From: Phoronis australis
Lineage: Eukaryota > Phoronida > Phoronidae
Length of the DNA stretch: 64,000 nucleotides
Assembly (NCBI GenBank): GCA_002633005.1
Contig: NMRA01000738.1
Span: 71,366-135,365, forward strand
Direction: 5' to 3'
A program made the translations under genes and the position numbers. Below are positions 61,401 through 64,000 of the stretch, one piece after another. The number at the start of each line of letters is the position of its first letter. The first letter of the stretch is position 1. The notes below the pieces were generated by a model. The model ran no database searches, was not told the origin of the DNA, and was given only the letters and a program-made list of their open reading frames with translations.

Positions 61401-63610
61401 GTAATTGAAACAGTATTCTTTCAAAATAAACAAACCGGTGTATGGAAATTTGACAAAGTTTCGAGGGTCCAGACTGCAACCAAATGCATTATTTTGACTA
61501 GAGCACTTTTCAATATAGGTGAACTTTTGACAAACTCTTGACAGGTCCAGCTACACACACACTTGCATTTCAATTAGTGACTAGATGTGATTACATCACA
61601 TTAAACTCTGGCTTAAATTCAACAAAAATGTAGTTTCATTGCTACAAATGTTTGCCTGAATTGCCAAATAATTCTGGCATGTAGTACGTCCAACAGTAGC
61701 GACATAATTCTCTCCAGTTCAATATGAACACTACAATTAGTCCAATGCTATTGTAGCCTTATATGCAACTTTTTGCTATGTATATTCCAAATGAACCCAT
61801 TTCTCTCTTCGCTCACCAGGGTGTCAGTGGAAACAACGTGTACTCAACTCCAAACTTAGAGCTACTGTTCCGTGACGACGCACGTGTCGTTGAATTCCCA
61901 CGAGAGAACCTCAACTTCATTGAGAAGCTGGGAGAGGGACAGTTTGGAGAGGTAATTGTCACTGCACAAAAATGCAGTCTTACCTTGCAATTTCGTTCTA
62001 AATTACTAGTTCCAAAATGCTATTTCAATGCAAAAAGTAATTTACAGGTATTTATTCCTTGCTGCTGTTTCAAATATAAAGCTTCTATCTGTTCAGTTGT
62101 CACAATGCACAAATTGACGCCATGTCCCAAGCTGTCTATGCATTAGTCGTTCTGCAGAGATCTTCAACGTGAGATTTCAAACAGGAAATAACCAAACATT
62201 GACATAGCTTAACGCCACCTTTTGGCCGTGCAGTAGCCAGCTGTTGATCTCATTGGCTTGATTATATAATAAATGTCAACGCCTTGTAACAAAAGTCTTT
62301 CACAAAAATGAATTTCAGAGTTGCTTTGACTGCCTCTCTCGTTTAGGTTCATCTTTGTGAAGCTGAGAGTATTCAAGACTATCTTGGGGACGATTTCTCC
62401 ATCAACCGCAGTTTGGCAGCTAACTCCATGTTAGTCGCAGTCAAGGTTCTACGCAAGGATGCCAACGACAATGCCAGGTAATCAATTTGGATTTGGTCTT
62501 GAATTGGCCAGCATTTCATGATTCAAACCAGTAATGTTAATTAGAATGTCCATAGCACTTGAGTCATTTGATTGGGCAGAATATCCCCAACAACGCTTTA
62601 ATTCCATCCACTTCATTTTGACCAAGTGCGCGTTCAGAGTTTGCAATCTCGGACAAGTGGATTCACGTATCTTACACTTGGAGTTTTCTAGCACAGTGGT
62701 TCCTGGTTAGGTATTTTGAATTTTGCTTGCAAAAGTTAGCCGTAATCTTTATCTTGACTAAGAAAGACTTGCTTCACGCCTGGTGATCAGCCTCTCACGT
62801 AGTGTTACTTAGATGACTTTAAATGCAGTGGAATAGAACGTCTTTCTGATAAGAAATTTCACAAAACAATTGTGCTCACCCGACAGCATCTGACTAAAAC
62901 CATTGATGACCGCTGTGTAATAACTCAGTGACTTATTTAAACGTACGTTAGATACCAATGTGGGGGGACAACATGGTGGGCTTGCTGCAGTGTCCTGTTT
63001 ATAGTCATCGAAGGTGTTCACATGTCGAATCCGCCTCGCTGTGTAGTGTGGATGACATCAAGTGCTCTCAAGTTCACTATTATAATTTTTACTTTTTGGT
63101 TTAATTTGTTGAGTTTGCTGGGATAGATTATTACTAATACTCTCCGCCATTGTTTCCTGTGCGTAGACCCGATGGGAAATTTGAAAGAGTTTTCACCGTT
63201 GAGGCTAGTGTTCAATGATGATCATTCCTCTAAATCTCGCTTGGAGTCTAGATATGGTGAATAACAGTGTGGACTCGTAATAGTCCATATCTGTTCACCA
63301 CACTTGTTCTGACTTGCACACACTCTACTCTAGCTATCCAATTTATTTTTGTTGGGATTGCGCGTTATTTCCTAATCTTTCACGTGACTGATCCTGTCTT
63401 TCTACCCTCCAGGACGGACTTCCAGAAGGAGGTTCGGCTGATGTCACGCCTGCGGGACCCCAACATTGTGCGTGTCCTGGCCGTGTGCACACAGAACACG
63501 CCAGCATGTATGATAGTCGAGTACATGAAATACGGGGACCTCAACCAGTTTTTGGTGCAACACTCTCCCGAGAACACCATAAACAAACACAGTAATATCA
63601 GGACACTCAG
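30517..63610 (+). CDS. DDR: Discoidin domain receptor tyrosine kinase (12 coding exons, 3' end outside window)
   Basis: Joined exons 30517-30598, 51004-51124, 51456-51597, 52675-52764, 53508-54183, 54723-54827, 55306-55583, 56613-56748, 60805-60950, 61820-61951, 62347-62477 and 63413-63610 give 2237 nt, or 745 codons plus 2 nt, without a stop. DDRs are collagen-activated receptor tyrosine kinases of the plasma membrane. Order seen: signal peptide (1 to about 25), discoidin domain (about 30-191, Cys30, Cys79, Cys183, Cys191), discoidin-like domain (about 195-368), short stalk, transmembrane helix (about 434-456), juxtamembrane region of about 165 residues with three YxxP motifs, and kinase N-lobe with GEGQFGEV at 630-637, VAVK Lys669, alpha-C Glu686 and hinge EYM at 716-718. 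The catalytic and activation loops are not in the window. Whether this is DDR1, DDR2 or a pre-duplication orthologue is unresolved; several motifs look more DDR2-like. Expression control cannot be read from the sequence. Confidence 0.95.
31075..31265. mobile_element. Family A dispersed element, degenerate copy
   Basis: Body like copy 1 in reverse, ending ATTTCACTTGCTCACCATAT then CATCCTGAATAGATA. It lies 0.5 kb inside intron 1. Confidence 0.5.
35030..35240. mobile_element. Family A dispersed element, degenerate copy
   Basis: Starts near TTAAATTTCCAATTTC and ends AGTCTACTTGCCTGCTCTAT, then CCCTAAGTTGGTGATGTTA, matching the family end with several substitutions. Confidence 0.5.
36470..37870. 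other. CpG-richer island within intron 1
   Basis: Clearly more CpG than the surrounding intron, with several YY1-like cores (GCCGCCATTTT near 36560, GGCCATATTGG near 36968, AAAATGGCAG near 37740), the last followed by a GTGAGT donor-like site near 37768. This could be an alternative promoter or an old element. The overlapping open frames (to 112 codons) match nothing I know. The ATG near 37743 would join exon 2 out of frame. Confidence 0.35.
38880..39075. mobile_element. Family A dispersed element, degenerate copy
   Basis: Contains TTCATGGCAACTACACAGTT in the body and ends AATTTCAATTGTCACCAATA, then TGTGCTAAGAAGTGAGGAAT. Confidence 0.5.
40384..40483. repeat. GT/GC-interrupted microsatellite
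   Basis: About 100 bases of (GT)n with GCGC and CATG interruptions. Open frames on both strands over it, Cys/Val-rich on plus and His/Thr-rich on minus, are artefacts of the repeat. Confidence 0.97.
45470..45890. repeat. CpG-rich island with recurring short motifs
   Basis: Repeated variants of GACACGGCGCAA / TGACACGG and of GTTTAGACA / GTTTACAC on both strands, with abrupt AT-rich flanks. It looks like a compact inserted element; no transposase is present. Confidence 0.4.
46715..46890. mobile_element. Family A dispersed element, truncated copy
   Basis: Starts AGTTTGAGACATGATGTGCT followed by GGACAGGTGAAACTTA. Only the first half of the family layout is recognisable. Confidence 0.4.
47015..47213. 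mobile_element. Family A dispersed element, copy
   Basis: AGAATGGCAGATATATGGGA, then TTTTATTTTCTCATTT, TTCAAGTTCTGTATCATAGC and the end CCCAGAAATTGGTGAAATTT. Same order and orientation as the copies at 10.98 and 24.47 kb. Confidence 0.65.
47735..47990 (+). repeat. Family C dispersed repeat
   Basis: TTATTGATACCATTGATTTG, AATGTGCCTTTTTGCTAAAT, TTGTTAAAAATACATGG and CCAATTAATGGCAAAAATCG. The same order is seen at 53.1-53.25 and 63.9-64.0 kb. Confidence 0.5.
48938..49147. mobile_element. MITE-like hairpin element with about 70-bp inverted arms
   Basis: Left arm 48938-49008 and right arm 49079-49147 are reverse complements, beginning ACTGARGCTTRGTCAAATAT and near-identical over TTTGGATTTTCAGAATGATT and the following AT-rich tract to CTTCAGT. 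The 70-nt middle is AT-rich and non-coding. No clear target-site duplication was found. Confidence 0.8.
51004..51124 (+). CDS. DDR: DDR exon 2: start of discoidin domain
   Basis: Completes codon 28, then encodes residues 29-67 and two bases of Arg68. It shows the N-terminal discoidin signature: Cys30, PLGM at 33-36, IPDS at 46-49 and the TASSS loop at 52-56. Cys30 is expected to pair with Cys191. Where I recall a collagen-contacting Trp after ASSS/ASSQ in vertebrate DDRs, this protein has His57. Acceptor CAG is at 51001-51003 and donor AG|GTAAAT at 51125. Confidence 0.93.
51300..51312 (-). promoter_or_regulatory. CTCF-like motif in intron 2
   Basis: On the minus strand CACTAGATGGCGT, differing from the 25.2-kb site only in the last base, with unrelated flanks. 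Confidence 0.4.
51456..51597 (+). CDS. DDR: DDR exon 3: discoidin domain core
   Basis: Residues 68 (split) to 115. Conserved discoidin features are GGAWCP (Cys79), EYLQIDLG with the usual beta-strand pattern, and TQGRF, where Arg110 corresponds to the Arg of the vertebrate TQGRH collagen-binding loop. An N-glycosylation sequon NAT is at Asn85. It enters in phase 2, leaves in phase 0, and has donor AAG|GTAAGC at 51598. Confidence 0.95.
52675..52764 (+). CDS. DDR: DDR exon 4: discoidin domain, EF-x-YxLEY strand segment
   Basis: Residues 116-145, exactly 30 codons, phase 0 at both ends. [12 protein letters not shown] matches the FxxxYxLxYSxDG region of discoidin domains, followed by a short acidic/glycine stretch and PWMRFKNR, equivalent to the vertebrate RWISWRNR-type strand. 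Glu118 corresponds to a Glu I recall as important for collagen binding in DDR2. Acceptor ACAG is at 52674; donor TCT|GTAAGT is at 52765. Confidence 0.95.
53010..53275 (+). repeat. Family C dispersed repeat in intron 4
   Basis: TTATTGATACTGCGAATGTG, CTTTTTGCTAAATTTTACTA and ACAAATTAATGGGACAAG align with the 47.7-kb copy. Confidence 0.5.
53508..54183 (+). CDS. DDR: DDR exon 5: end of discoidin domain and whole discoidin-like domain
   Basis: Residues 146-370 plus one base. This large 676-nt exon finishes the discoidin domain (IRFVP, then [10 protein letters not shown] with Cys183 and Cys191) and encodes the discoidin-like domain unique to DDRs: [39 protein letters not shown] and [10 protein letters not shown] conserved N-glycosylation sequon NDS is at Asn265. 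Cys292 of HCNN is kept, but two positions that are Cys in vertebrate DDRs are Phe308 and Met352. The reading frame is open upstream to 53439, but the TTTCCAG acceptor at 53507 and domain continuity set the exon start. Donor TCAG|GTGAGT is at 54184. Confidence 0.96.
54723..54827 (+). CDS. DDR: DDR exon 6: extracellular stalk
   Basis: Residues 371 (split) to 405. [10 protein letters not shown] is followed by a Pro/Thr/Gly-rich linker ([14 protein letters not shown]), typical of the flexible stalk between the discoidin-like domain and the membrane. Asn376 lies in an NYT sequon. The sequence is not conserved at residue level, so assignment rests on position, the phase match (1 in, 1 out) and splice sites: TGTTACAG at 54722 and G|GTATGT at 54828. 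Confidence 0.88.
55306..55583 (+). CDS. DDR: DDR exon 7: membrane-proximal stalk, transmembrane helix, first juxtamembrane part
   Basis: Residues 406 (split) to 498. A Gly/Pro/Asn-rich segment leads to a hydrophobic helix at about 434-456 ([10 protein letters not shown], then [13 protein letters not shown]), stopped by the basic CRHRRSR. Gly435, Gly439 and Gly443 form a GxxxGxxxG face. The cytosolic part has Tyr-containing segments SYAYSTRDQ and MTDYK. Acceptor CCCCTACAG is at 55305; donor AAA|GTGAGT is at 55584. Reading through the donor would add nine residues before a stop. Confidence 0.94.
56613..56748 (+). CDS. DDR: DDR exon 8: juxtamembrane region with YHEP motif
   Basis: Residues 499-543 plus one base of codon 544. 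It contains [17 protein letters not shown], then EIYHEP (Tyr521, a YxxP motif) and the proline-rich [15 protein letters not shown] juxtamembrane tyrosines recruit SH2/PTB adaptors after activation. YxxP is the consensus favoured by Crk-type SH2 domains, so an adaptor role is inferred. Acceptor ATTTTCAG is at 56612; donor TCAG|GTGAGC is at 56749. Confidence 0.88.
57354..57392 (+). CDS. Candidate 39-nt cassette exon (CxxCxxC) in intron 8
   Basis: A splice-acceptor-like ATTGTTGCAG ends at 57353, and GTAAGT begins at 57393. The enclosed 39 nt are open in the phase set by exons 8 and 9. Inclusion would replace Asp544 with [14 protein letters not shown], adding 13 residues with three cysteines spaced Cys-x2-Cys-x2-Cys just inside the juxtamembrane region. 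Vertebrate DDR1 has an alternatively spliced juxtamembrane insert, so the location is plausible. Its existence is unproven, and a stretch this short can look like an exon by chance. Confidence 0.25.
57436..57448 (+). promoter_or_regulatory. CTCF-like motif in intron 8
   Basis: CACTAGGTGGCAC, 43 bases after the candidate 39-nt exon. Confidence 0.35.
58985..59145. mobile_element. Family A dispersed element, degenerate copy in intron 8
   Basis: TTTGGCGGCGTAGTAAACAT and the following T-rich tract resemble the GGCGGACAAGTGAAAT end, and CTCCCAAATTGTTGAGATAT resembles the far end. Confidence 0.45.
59464..59481 (-). promoter_or_regulatory. CTCF-like motif in intron 8
   Basis: On the minus strand CAATAGGGGGCGCTGCTG, close to the vertebrate-type AGGGGGCGCT core. 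Confidence 0.4.
59851..60608. repeat. Possible short element bounded by an 11-bp inverted repeat
   Basis: GGTCGTCCGCC at the left and GGCGGACGACC at the right are exact reverse complements. Adding CCAAA/CCAAT outside gives 15 of 16 matching. The interior is CpG-richer at its left end, with a YY1-like CCGCCATCTTG. No coding potential was recognised. Confidence 0.35.
60805..60950 (+). CDS. DDR: DDR exon 9: juxtamembrane region with YAVP motif
   Basis: Residues 544 (split) to 592. DREYAVPDV carries a second YxxP motif (Tyr547). A Ser/Pro-rich linker ending DLANAPNIQ follows, the place of the vertebrate ADIVTLQ segment. The first two bases complete codon 544 from exon 8, so direct splicing of exon 8 to 9 keeps the frame. 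Acceptor CTCTTGCAG is at 60804; donor CAG|GTGAAC is at 60951. The middle of the exon has no recognisable conservation. Confidence 0.88.
61025..61280 (+). repeat. Family B dispersed repeat in intron 9
   Basis: TCTAGAATTTGGGACATGGA, CATTTTGGCGTTCACCACAT, TTTTTCAATCTACACACTG, CTCGAATTTGGGATGAGCAT and GTGGCAAGCTCACTGTCCCA occur in family order. Confidence 0.65.
61820..61951 (+). CDS. DDR: DDR exon 10: kinase entry and glycine-rich loop
   Basis: Residues 593-636, phase 0 at both ends. [12 protein letters not shown] matches the GVTGGNTYAVP motif that precedes DDR kinases and holds the third YxxP (Tyr600). The kinase starts near [12 protein letters not shown], followed by GEGQFGE of the ATP-binding glycine loop (630-636, finished by Val637 in exon 11). 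Upstream in-frame sequence is open, but the CTCACCAG acceptor at 61819 and the conserved junction fix the start. Donor GAG|GTAATT is at 61952. Confidence 0.96.
62347..62477 (+). CDS. DDR: DDR exon 11: kinase beta-2/beta-3 strands with ATP lysine
   Basis: Residues 637-679 plus two bases of Arg680. VHLCEAES matches the DDR-specific VHLCEVE after the glycine loop. A variable insert ([19 protein letters not shown]) occupies the place of the insert found in vertebrate DDRs between beta-2 and beta-3. Lys669 in MLVAVKVL is the ATP-positioning lysine, and RKDANDNAR matches the vertebrate RADANKNAR region. Acceptor TCGTTTAG is at 62346; donor CCAG|GTAATC is at 62478. Confidence 0.96.
63413..63610 (+). 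CDS. DDR: DDR exon 12: kinase alpha-C helix, hinge and start of C-lobe
   Basis: Residues 680 (split) to 745 plus two bases. [23 protein letters not shown] matches the DDR alpha-C/beta-4 block, with Glu686 the salt-bridge partner of Lys669. [17 protein letters not shown] is the beta-5/hinge/alpha-D block. The gatekeeper position, Thr in vertebrate DDR1 and DDR2 as I recall them, is Val715. Acceptor CCCTCCAG is at 63412; donor CTCAG|GTGAGG is at 63611. The remaining kinase exons lie beyond the window. Confidence 0.96.
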
Positions 63611-63884
63611 GTGAGGAGATTTGTCTTATGGGGTACGTAAGGCGGCGCTGATCAGGCAACAGGAACAACGTTGCTCATGGGTTTCTTGAATGGTCAGGTG
63701 GGATTGGTGTCCTTGATCCATCTAAGGATCCATTTATCAAAGGAGGGGGCATTTCTCATATCACGGGAGTTGTTGATGATAAAGAGAATTATAATCATGA
63801 GGTGCTCATTGGTTGTAGGTAGCACATTGAATGCAAGCAGGAAAATTTTACGGTGTGTTTGAGACCTCATGTTGAACACTTATA

Positions 63885-64000
63885 TCAAGTATAATTGGGT
63901 CTAGTTGTTGATACCATTATTTGGCTGTCAGTGTTCCTTTCTTTTTTGCCAAATTTTTACAAGTGATCCATCTAATGCCAGATTGATAAAAAGTCAAAAA
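63885..64000 (+). repeat. Family C dispersed repeat, cut by window end
   Basis: GTTGATACCATTATTTGGCT, TTTTTTGCCAAATTTTTACA and ATCTAATGCCAGATTGAT follow the family order. Confidence 0.45.

Larger units (their letters stand above)
60951..64000 (+). other. DDR introns 9-11 and start of intron 12
   Basis: Introns at 60951-61819, 61952-62346 and 62478-63412, then intron 12 from 63611 to the window end. Intron 9 holds a family B copy (about 61025-61280). Intron 12 ends the window inside a family C copy. No exon-like sequence was seen in 63611-64000. Confidence 0.8.

Overview
This window is eukaryotic genomic DNA: AT-rich, repeat-rich and intron-dominated, with a single recognisable protein-coding gene on the + strand. 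That gene is a discoidin domain receptor (DDR), a collagen-sensing receptor tyrosine kinase found only in animals. The kinase and discoidin sequences are clearly DDR but lack several residues I recall as constant in vertebrate DDR1 and DDR2, and they look slightly more DDR2-like than DDR1-like (for example [21 protein letters not shown]). I infer an invertebrate bilaterian, perhaps a marine deuterostome or lophotrochozoan with the pre-duplication DDR. The sequence alone does not fix the phylum.

Layout. 1-30463: no supportable coding exon. It is upstream intergenic sequence and/or an intron behind an unseen non-coding first exon, filled with tandem repeats (7.56, 14.9, 15.35, 16.76 and 21.5 kb), a perfect 31-bp-arm palindrome (19.03 kb), a foldback (20.4 kb) and two families of short dispersed elements. 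30517-30598: first coding exon (start codon and signal peptide). 30599-51003: a 20.4-kb intron with more repeats, a CpG-richer island at 36.5-37.9 kb, another at 45.5-45.9 kb, and a 210-bp hairpin element at 48.9 kb. 51004-63610: eleven further coding exons. They encode, in order, the discoidin domain (exons 2-5), the discoidin-like domain (exon 5), a short Pro/Gly-rich stalk (exons 6-7), the transmembrane helix and first juxtamembrane part (exon 7), the Tyr-rich juxtamembrane region (exons 8-10), and the kinase N-lobe up to just past the hinge (exons 10-12). The last 390 bases are the start of the next intron. The kinase C-lobe, including the catalytic and activation loops, lies beyond the window.

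The twelve exons join with consistent phases into 745 complete codons with no internal stop, and every splice site is GT-AG. Points worth attention are paired loss of two discoidin-like-domain cysteines, changed collagen-contact residues, a valine gatekeeper, a possible 39-nt cassette exon encoding a Cys-x2-Cys-x2-Cys peptide, dispersed repeats carrying a YY1-like core, and recurrent CTCF-like CACTAGRTGGC motifs in non-coding DNA. I found no convincing rRNA, tRNA, CRISPR array, autonomous transposon ORF or viral gene. All residue numbers refer to my own exon model.
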